In this document: piece after piece, positions 1 through 9,606 of the stretch
How positions within the stretch are numbered: the stretch's first letter is position 1
Layout: every line of letters begins with the position of its first letter
Origin: Algirhabdus cladophorae
Lineage (GTDB): Bacteria > Pseudomonadota > Alphaproteobacteria > Rhodobacterales > Rhodobacteraceae
Reading direction: 5' to 3'
DNA length: 64,000 bases
Assembly (NCBI RefSeq): GCF_044772865.1
Contig: NZ_CP173029.1
Coordinates: 1,674,001 to 1,738,000 of the forward strand
Notes under the pieces: model-generated
What the model saw: the letters and a program-made list of their open reading frames with translations, nothing else
The model's database searches: none
What the model was told of the DNA's origin: nothing
Program-made: the position numbers and the translations under genes

Positions 1-1202
1 TTGCCATGATGAAAGCACCCAACATCGAAGGGGCCTTGGCTGCGATGGAACGGTTTGTAGCGCCTGCGCAAAATCTGACGCTGGCTGATGCGAACGGCAT
101 TGCCCTGAAAACCGTGGGGGCGTTGCCTGCGCGCGATGCGCGCCACCAAACCCAAGGACGCATGCCCAGCCCCGGTTGGATCACCTCAAACCGCTGGCAA
201 GGTCGGCTGCCCTACCGCACCAACCCTGAATTTCTAACGCCGGAGGGCGGGATCTTGGGCAATACCAATAACAAAGTGATTGATCGCCCATTTCCGGAAC
301 ACGTCAGTTTCTATTATTCAGACAACCAGCGGATTTTGCGCTGGCGTCGTTTGATGCAAAACCGGTCCGTGCATACGCGCGACAGTTTCATCGAGGCCCA
401 GTTGGACACGGTGTCAAACACTGCCGTCACGCTGCTGTCCCTGATCGGGGCAGAGCTGTGGTTTGCAGACGCGGCCGCCCCTGCGGGCACGCCGGAACGT
501 CAACGCCAGATCGCACTTTCGATGCTGGCCAGTTGGAACGGCGAAATGAACGAACATATGCCCGAGCCTTTGATTTACGCGGCTTGGGTGCGCGCATTGC
601 AGGCCCGTTTGATCGCGGACGAATTGGGGCCCTTGGCCGCCGAATTCACACAATTGGAACCGTTGTTCATCGAACGCGTGTTCCGCGATATTGAAGGGGC
701 CAGCGCGTGGTGCGATGTTTTGCAATCCTCCCCCGTCGAGACCTGCGCGGATATTGCGCGACTGGCCCTTGATGATGCACTGGTCTGGACCGCTGAACGC
801 TATGGCACCGCCCTTGAAAGCCTGCGTTGGGGCGATGCCCATGTGGCGACCCACGATCACCAAGTCCTCGGCGCGACACCGATCCTGAAATGGTTCGTCA
901 ACATTCGCCAATCCACCTCTGGCGGCGACAACACCCTGCAACGCGGGCGTACAATTGGCACAGGGCCTGATCCGTTTTTGAACGTGCACGGTGCGGCCTA
1001 TCGCGGTGTCTATGATTTTGCCGACCCTGACAGTTCGGTGTTTGTGACCTCTACGGGCCAATCAGGCCATCCCCTCAGCCGGTATTACGATGATCTGGGC
1101 GAGTTGTGGCGGCGCGGCGAATACATCCCGATGTCTTTGGATGTGGATCTGGCACGGGCTGCGCAGGCAGGCACAACGGTGTTGGAACCTGCGCCTCAGT
1201 AG
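1..1202 (+). CDS. Penicillin acylase family protein, 3' part (5' end outside window)
   Basis: The reading frame is open to the left edge, so about the last 400 residues of what is normally an ~800-residue Ntn-hydrolase are present. The segment with GNTNNKVIDRPFPEHVSFYY is typical of the catalytic beta chain of penicillin/acyl-homoserine-lactone acylases, which hydrolyse amide bonds after autocatalytic cleavage, usually in the periplasm. The signal peptide, alpha chain and nucleophilic Ser are not visible here. The first ATG in the window (6) is internal, not a start. It converges on hflX, whose stop lies 18 bases downstream. Family assignment is good; the substrate cannot be judged (penicillin G, AHL or other). 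Confidence 0.85.
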   Translation, partial: AMMKAPNIEGALAAMERFVAPAQNLTLADANGIALKTVGALPARDARHQTQGRMPSPGWITSNRWQGRLPYRTNPEFLTPEGGILGNTNNKVIDRPFPEHVSFYYSDNQRILRWRRLMQNRSVHTRDSFIEAQLDTVSNTAVTLLSLIGAELWFADAAAPAGTPERQRQIALSMLASWNGEMNEHMPEPLIYAAWVRALQARLIADELGPLAAEFTQLEPLFIERVFRDIEGASAWCDVLQSSPVETCADIARLALDDALVWTAERYGTALESLRWGDAHVATHDHQVLGATPILKWFVNIRQSTSGGDNTLQRGRTIGTGPDPFLNVHGAAYRGVYDFADPDSSVFVTSTGQSGHPLSRYYDDLGELWRRGEYIPMSLDVDLARAAQAGTTVLEPAPQ

Positions 1203-1220
1203 GGGCTGCGCATCAGGCTG

Positions 1221-2504
1221 TTATAGCCGTTCAAACTGGGCAGCTTGCCTTTGGGTCCAAGTCACGGTCAGATGAAATCCATTTTCGTCTTGGGTTTCAT
1301 CCTCGACGATACCTTCCGCAAAGAGCCACGCACGCTGTTTGCCTTGGGAAAACGCCAAATCCAGCACCAGCGTTTCTTTTGGATCATCAATCAGTTCAGC
1401 AATGCGGGCAAACAGCTGGTCCATACCATCGCCGTTCAGGGCCGAGATCGCTAACACATCCTCGCGCCGCCCTACGGCCTTTTCCATACCGGCGCGGTCG
1501 TCCTCGGGCAGTTGATCGATCTTGTTCCACACCTCAAGACGCGCGGCTTCTTCGGCCACACCAAGGGCCGCAAGGATGGTTTCCACATCGCGCGCTTGGC
1601 CTTCGGTTTCGGCGTGACTGATGTCGCGCACATGTAAGATAAGATCAGCGTCCAGCACTTCTTCCAATGTGGCGCGAAACGCGGCGACCAATTGAGTCGG
1701 CAGATCAGAGATAAACCCAACAGTATCAGACAAGATAATATCGTGGCCCGACGGCAGCGTCACACTGCGCATGGTCGGATCTAGCGTGGCAAAGAGCATG
1801 TCCTTGGCCAGCACATCCGCCCCCGTTGCCCGGTTGAACAGGGTCGATTTACCGGCGTTGGTGTAGCCTACCAAGGCCACCACGGGATAGGGCACTTTGG
1901 CCCGGCTGGCGCGGTGTAGCGCTCGGGTCTTTTCGACCTTGCCCAGTTGTTTGCGCAGGCGGTTAAGCTGTTCATCAATGGCGCGACGGTCCGCTTCGAT
2001 TTGGGTCTCGCCAGGACCGCCCACAAAGCCCAAACCACCACGCTGGCGTTCAAGGTGTGTCCAAGCCCGGACAAGGCGTGTGCGCTGATAGGTCAAGGCG
2101 GCCATTTCGACCTGCAACACACCTTCGCGGGTGCGCGCGCGATCACTGAAGATTTCCAAGATCAATCCAGTGCGGTCGAGGATTTTAACCCCCCAATCCT
2201 TTTCCAGATTGCGCTGCTGTACAGGTGTGACAGGTCCGTCGATCAAAACCAGCTCGATCTCGGCATCATGAAACACTGTCTTTAGCTCTTCGATCTTGCC
2301 TTTGCCAAACAGTTTGCCCGGCTGGATCTTGGGCAGGCGCACAGCGTCGCCCCCCTGCACCTCAAGGCCCGGCAAAGCACCAGCCAGCGAAATGGCCTCG
2401 GCCAAAGCGTCGCCTGCGTCCCGTCGGATACGGTCCGAGGTTATATCAGGATGAAGGACCCACGCGCGCGTAACGGGCGGGGCGTGTTCAATGAGATCGT
2501 TCAG
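1221..2504 (-). CDS. hflX: Ribosome-associated GTPase HflX
   Basis: HflX is a GTPase that binds the 50S subunit and helps split stalled ribosomes. The product shows the HflX N-domain (LFGKGKIEELK), the coiled linker with GGPGETQIEADRR, and the G domain with G1 GYTNAGKST, G3 DTVGF and G4 NKID. The first ordinary start is a TTG at 2405, but upstream in-frame codons encode TRAWVLHPDITSDRIRRDAG, which matches the conserved HflX N-terminus. The gene therefore probably begins further upstream. The only near-start codon before the in-frame stop at 2511-2513 is CTG at 2504, overlapping the hfq stop; an ATT at 2492 is the other option. It is the last gene of the ntr-trk-hfq block. Function is sure; the start is not. 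Confidence 0.93.
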   Translation of the reverse strand: MNDLIEHAPPVTRAWVLHPDITSDRIRRDAGDALAEAISLAGALPGLEVQGGDAVRLPKIQPGKLFGKGKIEELKTVFHDAEIELVLIDGPVTPVQQRNLEKDWGVKILDRTGLILEIFSDRARTREGVLQVEMAALTYQRTRLVRAWTHLERQRGGLGFVGGPGETQIEADRRAIDEQLNRLRKQLGKVEKTRALHRASRAKVPYPVVALVGYTNAGKSTLFNRATGADVLAKDMLFATLDPTMRSVTLPSGHDIILSDTVGFISDLPTQLVAAFRATLEEVLDADLILHVRDISHAETEGQARDVETILAALGVAEEAARLEVWNKIDQLPEDDRAGMEKAVGRREDVLAISALNGDGMDQLFARIAELIDDPKETLVLDLAFSQGKQRAWLFAEGIVEDETQDENGFHLTVTWTQRQAAQFERL

Positions 2505-2737
2505 GCTTCTTCACCGTCATAAAGGCTGATCGGTGTGGATGGCATAATCGTCGAAATGGCGTGTTTATACACCAGTTGGGATTGCCCATCACGCCGCAAC
2601 AGCACGCAGAAGTTGTCAAACCACGTGATAACACCTTGCAATTTCACACCGTTAATCAGGAAAACTGTCACAGGTACCTTTGTTTTGCGCACATGGTTCA
2701 GAAATGCGTCTTGCAGGTTTTGTTTGTCCCCGGCCAT
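2501..2737 (-). CDS. hfq: RNA chaperone Hfq
   Basis: Hfq forms a hexameric Sm-like ring that promotes small RNA-mRNA pairing. The product has about 78 residues, normal for alphaproteobacteria, with the Sm1 region (FLINGVKLQGVITWFDNF) and the Sm2 YKHAIST motif. ATG 2737 is chosen over GTG 2743 because the AGGA upstream is about 8 bases from the ATG but only about 3 from the GTG. The neighbouring order hfq-hflX is widely conserved, and here the hfq stop overlaps the likely 5' end of hflX, which suggests translational coupling. Confidence 0.97.
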   Translation of the reverse strand: MAGDKQNLQDAFLNHVRKTKVPVTVFLINGVKLQGVITWFDNFCVLLRRDGQSQLVYKHAISTIMPSTPISLYDGEEA

Positions 2738-2854
2738 AGCCACGATCCTTTTTTGTTTTTATTGCTTTTGGGGGTCGACCCCTGACTTCGGGTAATATGT
2801 CTTGGCTTTTGCGGGTTTTCCACCCCCAAAATGCCGCAAGTCTGTGATGCCGCG

Positions 2855-4375
2855 TTATCCTCGCCAAAACTCGGGGTTGAGAAGGGCGATCAGGGCCAAG
2901 GCTTCTAACCGTCCAAGGACCATAGCCCCTGTCAGAATTAATTTCGCACTGTCTGGAATGCCCGCGTAGGAAATGGGTAACTCTGCGGCCACCGAGGCCA
3001 GCGGACCCGCATTAGACATTGCCGCAACCGTCAAGACCATGGATGTTTCAAATTGCAGCCCCGTCAGGGACAAGGCCAACATGCAAGCGGCCAAACATAG
3101 CGCAAAGATCATTGCAAAAACCCACGCAATAAACGCACCCTGCCGCCTGATTTGACGTGATTGTGCGCCAGTGGTCGATATCGACGAAGGATGCACAAGG
3201 CGTTCCACCTCGCGGGTGCCGTGTTTATAAAGCGCGTAGATCCTGAGTAACTTGACGCCACCGGCCGTCGTGGCCACACCGCCCCCGATGATCGCAAGAC
3301 CCAGCAATACCAGCCCCGGTGTAGGCAAACCGGACCAATTGCGCGCAGCTTCCCAACTGCTGCTTTCGAACCCTGTTGTGGTCAGGAAAGACAAAACCGT
3401 GAAGATTGACCCCCACAGAGCCAGCACCGCTTCGCTAAAGTTGTCCTGCGCATCCACATCTATCGCGCCAACGAAATGCCGCAAGAACAGCATTGCCGAC
3501 ACCCCGACCACCAGCAAAGTGGCCAGTTGTACTTCGGGATCTTGGCGCAGCTGTGGCCATGAGACGTGCTGACCATCGGTGGTGAATGTCAGACGGGAGA
3601 CGGCTAGGAACATCATAAAAAACAACAACAGCTCGCCTGCAAAGCCCGAGTTGGCATTTTGCAGACCGCCGATGGCGCTGATCCCGCTTGAGGACATGAC
3701 TGACATAGCATGGGTGATCGCCACCAGCCCCGGATCGCCAAAGGCCCACAACAAAAAGGCTATCGCTGCACTGAGCCCTACATAAAGTGGTGCCAAATGA
3801 ACCGTATGACGCATCAACCGCACGGCGGGGCTGGCTGCGCTGTGTTGATTGCTGGTATCCAACAACCCACTGCCAGCCTCTGTTTGAGTGGTTAATTCAA
3901 AGCCACCCAAATTGAGCGGTGCCAAGATAGCCACAGCCGCCAACCACAACAAAAAGCCCCCCAGCCAGCCCACCAGAGCCCGCCAAAGGTGCAAGGCGGG
4001 CACCAACCGAGACGGATCATCAAAAACGGTGGCGCCCGTTGTGGTAAAGCTGGACAACATCTCGAAGTAGGCATTGACGAAGGTGGTGGTCTCGAGACCC
4101 TCGTAAAACGGCACGGCCATCACTACAGGCAAGCCGATATAGGCCGCTACCAAAGCCACGATTTGGCGACGGTTAGAAGCACTGCGCGGGTTGCTGCGCA
4201 CGGCCACCGAAATCAACAAAAGCAGGATCAGCAGCAGCGTCGCCCCGTAAAAGAACGCGCGGGCCACGTGCATGTCACGGCTGCTGAAGGCCACAATCGC
4301 AGGCACATACATGGCCACCGCAACGACGCCGCACAGCACCAGCAACAACGGCTGACGCATCAACCACTGGCTCAA
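2855..4375 (-). CDS. trkH: Trk potassium uptake system, membrane subunit TrkH
   Basis: TrkH is the ion-conducting inner-membrane subunit of Trk, a K+ uptake system gated by cytoplasmic TrkA. The product has 506 residues and about ten hydrophobic segments in the repeated M1-P-M2 pattern. The pore loops include SSFTTTGATVF, MSSSGISAIGG, LTTTGFESSSW and MSNAGPL, each holding the Gly of a degenerate selectivity filter. The start used is TTG at 4375, which overlaps the trkA stop; an ATG at 4360 is also possible. The gene directly follows trkA, so the two are almost certainly cotranscribed. Confidence 0.95.
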   Translation of the reverse strand: MSQWLMRQPLLLVLCGVVAVAMYVPAIVAFSSRDMHVARAFFYGATLLLILLLLISVAVRSNPRSASNRRQIVALVAAYIGLPVVMAVPFYEGLETTTFVNAYFEMLSSFTTTGATVFDDPSRLVPALHLWRALVGWLGGFLLWLAAVAILAPLNLGGFELTTQTEAGSGLLDTSNQHSAASPAVRLMRHTVHLAPLYVGLSAAIAFLLWAFGDPGLVAITHAMSVMSSSGISAIGGLQNANSGFAGELLLFFMMFLAVSRLTFTTDGQHVSWPQLRQDPEVQLATLLVVGVSAMLFLRHFVGAIDVDAQDNFSEAVLALWGSIFTVLSFLTTTGFESSSWEAARNWSGLPTPGLVLLGLAIIGGGVATTAGGVKLLRIYALYKHGTREVERLVHPSSISTTGAQSRQIRRQGAFIAWVFAMIFALCLAACMLALSLTGLQFETSMVLTVAAMSNAGPLASVAAELPISYAGIPDSAKLILTGAMVLGRLEALALIALLNPEFWRG

Positions 4376-5748
4376 AAGAAGTCGATCGAGACCTGCAAAA
4401 GTTGCTCGACCTCCCGGATGTCTTTGCTCAGGGCAAACAGTGTGATCACGTCGCCTTCGTTGATCCGCGTTTGTGATGTGGGGCGGATAACCTCGCCACC
4501 TTGCAAAATCGCCCCGACCAGAACGCCTTCAGGGAAATCGATCTCACCGATTTTCTTACCTGCTATGTTTGAGGTCGACATGATTTGCGCTTCGATTACT
4601 TCAGCCTCAGCGTCGCCCACGGAATAGACCCCGCGCACACGGCCCTGCCGGATGTGGCGCAAGATCGAACTTACGGTTGTGGCCCGGGGGTTGATATAGG
4701 CGTCGATATTAAGCGTGCTCATCAAGGGGGTCAGAGTTGGGTCATTGACCAGACAAATCGCCATAGGACAGCCATTCGCCTTGGCCCGTACAGCCGCCAG
4801 AATGTTCGTTTTGTCGTCATCGGTAACGCATAGAACTGCATCGGCGCGGTCGATGTTTGCCTCTTTCAACAAGGCCTTGTCCAAGCCATCGCCGTGCAAG
4901 ACCACCGTGCGTTCGAGGGCATCGGCGGCCCGTTCGGCACAGGGGCGATTACGTTCGATCATTTTGGCGCGGATCCGGTCGGCGCGTTTTTCCAACGCGT
5001 CCGCCACAGCCAAGCCGACGTTCCCACCACCAATGATGACAACGCGCTCTTGTTTGGAGGTGATTTTGCCAAAGATTTCCAAGGCCCGTTTGACGTCATC
5101 CTTGTGAGAAAAGAAATAACACTCATCACCAGGGAAAAGCTGGTCATTGGCCTCGGGCGCAAACAAAACACCATCGCGCCGGATGCCAACCACCATGGCC
5201 CGCAGGGTAGAAAACAAGTCGGTCAGTTGGCGCAGCGGCGTGTTTACGACGGGGCAATCGTCATCAATCACAATGCCCAAGAACTTGGCCCCACCGGCCA
5301 AAAAGCTTTCTGTGTCGAAGGCTGCAGGGGCTGCAAGCCGTTGCAAAGCGGCCTCGGCCACTTCTTTTTCAGGGCTGATCACCACGTCAATGGGCAAGTG
5401 ATCACGCCGGTAAAGATCGGCGTAAATGGCATCCAAATAGGATTGTGCTCGCAACCGCGCCACTTTGCGCGGGATCGAAAACACCGAATGGGCCACTTGG
5501 CAAGTGACCATGTTGACCTCATCCGAATAGGTCGCAGCGATAATCATATCCGCGTCATCGGCCCCTGCCCGCTTGAGGATGTCAGGATAGCTGGCAAAAC
5601 CCGCAATGCCTTGCACGTCCAACGCTTCGGTCGCTTGGCGCACAAGATCTGCGTTTTGATCCACCACAGTGACGTCGTTCTTCTCGCTGGCCAATTGTCG
5701 GGCAATTTGCCACCCTACTTGTCCAGCGCCACAAATGATCACTTTCAT
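4372..5748 (-). CDS. trkA: Trk potassium uptake system, NAD-binding subunit TrkA
   Basis: TrkA is the cytoplasmic regulatory subunit that binds NAD(H)/ATP and gates TrkH. The 458 residues form a tandem repeat: a Rossmann RCK domain starting VIICGAGQVGWQIA near residue 3, a first TrkA-C domain around 140-225, a second Rossmann domain at VVIIGGGNVGLAVA near 236, and a second TrkA-C domain at the end. The duplicated architecture is the standard one for this family. The stop overlaps the TTG of trkH. It lies about 70 bases downstream of ntrX. Confidence 0.96.
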   Translation of the reverse strand: MKVIICGAGQVGWQIARQLASEKNDVTVVDQNADLVRQATEALDVQGIAGFASYPDILKRAGADDADMIIAATYSDEVNMVTCQVAHSVFSIPRKVARLRAQSYLDAIYADLYRRDHLPIDVVISPEKEVAEAALQRLAAPAAFDTESFLAGGAKFLGIVIDDDCPVVNTPLRQLTDLFSTLRAMVVGIRRDGVLFAPEANDQLFPGDECYFFSHKDDVKRALEIFGKITSKQERVVIIGGGNVGLAVADALEKRADRIRAKMIERNRPCAERAADALERTVVLHGDGLDKALLKEANIDRADAVLCVTDDDKTNILAAVRAKANGCPMAICLVNDPTLTPLMSTLNIDAYINPRATTVSSILRHIRQGRVRGVYSVGDAEAEVIEAQIMSTSNIAGKKIGEIDFPEGVLVGAILQGGEVIRPTSQTRINEGDVITLFALSKDIREVEQLLQVSIDFF

Positions 5749-5816
5749 TCAGCGTTCCTTTGCCGATCAGACGCGATATCTGACATAGGGCACAGAAGGG
5801 GTCAATCGCGCCGCTA

Positions 5817-7226
5817 TCAATCTGCGTCTTCGTGTTGCTCTTCTACATAGGCCACGCGGCCGCCTGATTTGTTCGAGGTCACAACGCCCAGTGATTTGAG
5901 TTTGCGGTGCAAGGCCGACCGTTCCATGCCAACAAAACTGGCCGTCCGACTGATATTGCCGCCAAACCTATTAATCTGGGTCAACAGGTATTCGCGTTCA
6001 AACAATTCACGGGCCTCGCGCAGTGGCAAGGTGGCCAAAGTGCTGGACATTGCCAGCCCAGAGGCACTGTCATCACTGGTCTGTTGTTGTGGTAGTTCTT
6101 CGGCGGTGATGTCCTCCGTCCCATCACCAAGGATTAACACCCGTTCAACCATGTTACGCAATTGTCTGACATTTCCGGGCCACAACATAGTTTGCAAGGC
6201 TGCCTGAGCATTCTCGGAAATGCCACGCGCCGCAAGGCCTTGGGTCGCATTCAGTTCAGCGATGAAATAATGCGCCAACTCCGGGATATCCTCGCGCCGC
6301 TCGTCCAAACCAGGCACGGGGATCGGCACAACGTTTAACCGGTGAAACAGCTCTTCTCGGAACCGTTCTGCTTTAATTTCTTCTTCTAGGTCTTTGTTAG
6401 TGCTAGATATTACCCGAAAATCGACGCTGACTTTCTCGGATCCACCGACCCGTTGAAACTTTTGATCAACCAAGACCCTGAGGATCTTGGATTGAGTGCC
6501 AAGCGGCATATCCGCCACTTCGTCAAAATAGAGGATGCCGCCATTTGCTTCGTCCAACAGACCTTTTTCAACGCCTTTGGAACCTTCGGAACCAAACAAC
6601 ACCTCTTCCATTTTTTCGGGTGTAATCGTGGCCGAACTGACGCAAACAAAGGGGGCATCGGCACGGTTAGAATTTGTATGGATATAGCGCGCAGCCACTT
6701 CTTTACCGGATCCAGCGGGCCCCGTCAGCATCACCCGGCCATTGGATTTAGTCACCTTATCCAGCTGCGATTTGAGGGTTTTGATGACCGCTGAACTGCC
6801 GATCATTTGATGCGACGGGCCATCCTTGCGCCGCAGTTCGGTGTTTTCGCGCCGCAAACGCGAGGTTTCCATTGCCCGTTTGATCACAACCATTAGCTGA
6901 TCGATGTTGAACGGCTTTTCGATGAAATCATAGGCGCCTTGTTTGATGGCAGCGACCGCAATTTCGATGTTCCCATGGCCTGAAATGATCACACAAGGCA
7001 CGTCAGGATAATCCCGCTTGACCACTTTCAGAATATCAATGCCGTCCATATTGCTGTCTTTGAGCCAGATATCGAGGATCATCAAAGCCGGCTTTTCCGC
7101 CTCAAGCGTGTCGATACATTCTGTGGAATTTGCCGCAAGACGGGTCTCAAAGCCCTCGTCGTTCAGGATCTCGCCGATCAATTCGCGGATGTCGCGCTCG
7201 TCGTCTGTAATCAATACGTAACTCAT
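5817..7226 (-). CDS. ntrX: Nitrogen regulation response regulator NtrX
   Basis: NtrX is the partner of the membrane kinase NtrY. The order is a receiver domain (residues ~1-120, phospho-acceptor Asp in ILDIWLKD), an AAA+ domain with Walker A GPAGSGKE and Walker B ILYFDEVADM, and a C-terminal Fis-type helix-turn-helix (GGNISRTASFVGMERSALHR). The GAFTGA loop that contacts sigma-54 in typical NtrC-family activators is absent: the segment after VLFG reads SEGSKGVEKG. The start is the ATG at 7226 (MSYVLITDD), preceded by GAGGATGAG, not the longer upstream extension. It lies 7 bases after the ntrY stop, so it is coupled to ntrY. Confidence 0.95.
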   Translation of the reverse strand: MSYVLITDDERDIRELIGEILNDEGFETRLAANSTECIDTLEAEKPALMILDIWLKDSNMDGIDILKVVKRDYPDVPCVIISGHGNIEIAVAAIKQGAYDFIEKPFNIDQLMVVIKRAMETSRLRRENTELRRKDGPSHQMIGSSAVIKTLKSQLDKVTKSNGRVMLTGPAGSGKEVAARYIHTNSNRADAPFVCVSSATITPEKMEEVLFGSEGSKGVEKGLLDEANGGILYFDEVADMPLGTQSKILRVLVDQKFQRVGGSEKVSVDFRVISSTNKDLEEEIKAERFREELFHRLNVVPIPVPGLDERREDIPELAHYFIAELNATQGLAARGISENAQAALQTMLWPGNVRQLRNMVERVLILGDGTEDITAEELPQQQTSDDSASGLAMSSTLATLPLREARELFEREYLLTQINRFGGNISRTASFVGMERSALHRKLKSLGVVTSNKSGGRVAYVEEQHEDAD

Positions 7227-7233
7227 CTCATCC

Positions 7234-9495
7234 TCACACTGCTTTTTCTTGTTTTGTGTCGTTTTCACTGTCTGTCAGGGGCAAAACGACCGTCGCTAAG
7301 GCCCCGAACCGACTGTTCCCCTCAAAAATCGGGGCGTCACTCAGGCTTAGGCTGCCGCCGTGATCCTCGATAATCTTCTTTACGATCGACAGACCTAACC
7401 CGGTGCCCTCGCTACGGGTTGTCACATAGGGTTCAAATAGTCTGCTGCGATCCTCTGGCAGGCCGATTCCATTGTCTGCGATTTCTATTGTCACCGTTTC
7501 AGGATCATTGCGCAGGCTGATCTGAACCTGCGGTTGATAGCCATCAACGACATCACCGTTTTTCTGATAACTTTCAATGGCTTCTCCGGCGTTCTTAATA
7601 AGATTTGTTAAGGCCTGACCAATCATCGTTGCATCAATAAACGCTGTGGGCGCCACATCGGGAATGTCCGTGACCAGCGCCGCATCCAGTGCGTGTTTTT
7701 GCAAGGTCACAGCACCGCGCAGCAACTCCGTTATGTTTTCCGGCTTTCGCTGCGGTTCGGGCATGCGCGCAAACTTCGAAAACTCATCAACGATGCGCCG
7801 TAAGTCATTGGTTTGACGAATAATAACATCTGTCATCTGTTCGAGGGACGCTTGATCCCCGACTTCGCGACCGAATTTTCGTTTTAACCGCTCCGCACTC
7901 AGTTGAATGGGCGTCAGAGGGTTCTTAATCTCATGGGCGATACGCCGCGCCACATCGCCCCACGCCGCCATACGTTGGGCAGCAACCAGATCGGTCACAT
8001 CGTCAAAAGCCACAACATACCCCTCAAGCGAGCCATCATTGCGCTGCCGCTGTGCCATACGCACCAGCAGGCTTTCGGATGTGCCATCGCGCGCAACTTT
8101 GACTTCCGCTGTGGCCACACCACTACGACTGGCGACAACCTTCTCGAACAAAGGACCAAACTCGGGGATCAGTTGATTTAGTGATTGATGTTCCGGGGCT
8201 GCGTCAATGTTTAACAATCGTTCGGCGGATTTGTTGGCAAAGGTCACCTGCCCCGTTGGGTCCAACCCAACCACGCCCGAGGTAACCGAGCTGAGCACTG
8301 AGTCAAACAGCCTTTGGCGCCGCTCAATCTGGCGCGTACTGTCTAAAAGTGTCTGCCGTTGGCCTTTCAGTTGCCGCGTCATTTGGTTGAAATAGCGCCC
8401 CAGCATAGCAATTTCGTCGTCGCCTTGCTCCTCAACAACTTGAACATCCAGATCCCCCAACCCCACTTGTTGGGCAGCCCCAGCCAGTCGGCCCACAGGC
8501 CGCGACAGGCGTTCGGCAAACCAAAGCCCCAGCCAGATCGCCGCCAAAATCAAGATCACTGCAAAGCCCAAATACAACAAACCCATGCCAAACAACACGC
8601 GACCACGTTCAGATTCCAACTGTTGGTACAGGGCTGCTGTCTGTTGGGTGTCGTCGAGCAGGTTCAAGATCTCGCCATCAACCGTGCGAGAGATATAGAG
8701 ATAGCGGTCCAGATAGGCCGTCAGAGGCAGCAATGCGCGAAACTCGTTTTGGGGCCAATCTTGGATAATCGTCACGCCGTTTTCGCGCGCCTGGATTAGG
8801 TCTTGTTCCGTAGGACGTTCGAAATCAAACAGGTAGCTCCGCTCGCCCCTCGCCCGAATTTCCATACTGCCATCAATCACATAGGCCTCTTTAAGGCCCC
8901 TTTGAATGTTGGGTTGCGCGGCGGTCAGCAACTCTCTCAATTCGCTGTCGCCCACGAACAAGGTCGTGGCATTTGCCGCATTTATATAGCTTGCAAGGAT
9001 TACCGCATCCCGGCGCAGATCGTTGCGATGTTCGGCCTCATAGGCCTCGGCGGCGGCGCGCGAGGCCCCGATCACTGTGCGCACGCGCTCGGAAAACCAG
9101 CCCTCGAGACCGATATTGATCGTCAGCCCGGCGAAAACGGCGACCAGAACCGTTGGGATCAGCGCGCAAAGCGCAAACACACCGGTCAGACGCAGGTGCA
9201 GCCGCGACCCGGCGGATCGGGCGCGGCGTGCCGCAATCATCCGGGCGACGCGCTGCAACACCAGAGAGGCGACCACCAAAACATAGACCAAATCAACCAG
9301 CAGGATCAGGCGCAGGCTAAGACCCACCGAACTATTTTGCAGCGGGCCAAGGGCAAAAAACGTCAAAACAGCCAGAACGGGTCCAAGACATACAATGGCA
9401 ATGGTCACGCCGTTTTGCACAGACCGTTTGCGGCGCAAACGGCTCAGCCGCTCACCAATGGATGAGGTTGCCTTTCGAGTGGACACCAGTGACAC
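7234..9495 (-). CDS. ntrY: Nitrogen regulation sensor histidine kinase NtrY
   Basis: NtrY is a membrane histidine kinase that phosphorylates NtrX, linked to nitrogen and redox responses in alphaproteobacteria. Three hydrophobic helices lie in the first ~130 residues, then a periplasmic region and a fourth helix near 300-325 followed by HAMP (RLSRPVGRLAGAA). After this come a PAS domain (~390-500) and a kinase core with the H-box RIAHEIKNPLTPIQ, N-box (NLIKNAGEAI) and G-boxes (ADNGIGLP, GTGLGLSIVKKI). GTG at 9495 is preferred because it follows CAGGAGGAACC. The open frame runs upstream to 9591 without a comparable ribosome-binding site. Confidence 0.95.
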   Translation of the reverse strand: MSLVSTRKATSSIGERLSRLRRKRSVQNGVTIAIVCLGPVLAVLTFFALGPLQNSSVGLSLRLILLVDLVYVLVVASLVLQRVARMIAARRARSAGSRLHLRLTGVFALCALIPTVLVAVFAGLTINIGLEGWFSERVRTVIGASRAAAEAYEAEHRNDLRRDAVILASYINAANATTLFVGDSELRELLTAAQPNIQRGLKEAYVIDGSMEIRARGERSYLFDFERPTEQDLIQARENGVTIIQDWPQNEFRALLPLTAYLDRYLYISRTVDGEILNLLDDTQQTAALYQQLESERGRVLFGMGLLYLGFAVILILAAIWLGLWFAERLSRPVGRLAGAAQQVGLGDLDVQVVEEQGDDEIAMLGRYFNQMTRQLKGQRQTLLDSTRQIERRQRLFDSVLSSVTSGVVGLDPTGQVTFANKSAERLLNIDAAPEHQSLNQLIPEFGPLFEKVVASRSGVATAEVKVARDGTSESLLVRMAQRQRNDGSLEGYVVAFDDVTDLVAAQRMAAWGDVARRIAHEIKNPLTPIQLSAERLKRKFGREVGDQASLEQMTDVIIRQTNDLRRIVDEFSKFARMPEPQRKPENITELLRGAVTLQKHALDAALVTDIPDVAPTAFIDATMIGQALTNLIKNAGEAIESYQKNGDVVDGYQPQVQISLRNDPETVTIEIADNGIGLPEDRSRLFEPYVTTRSEGTGLGLSIVKKIIEDHGGSLSLSDAPIFEGNSRFGALATVVLPLTDSENDTKQEKAV

Positions 9496-9606
9496 CGGTT
9501 CCTCCTGATGTGTTACGGGCCAAAGCCTGCAACGCCGCCTAACTGCGCAATCCTTTTCTACCACAGAGAATCTCTGCGGCATTATCGCCACGCTTGTGTT
9601 GCGGTT

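Noticed and set aside
4894..5850. 318-residue plus-strand frame opposite trkA
   Set aside because: Antisense shadow of trkA with no recognisable domain.
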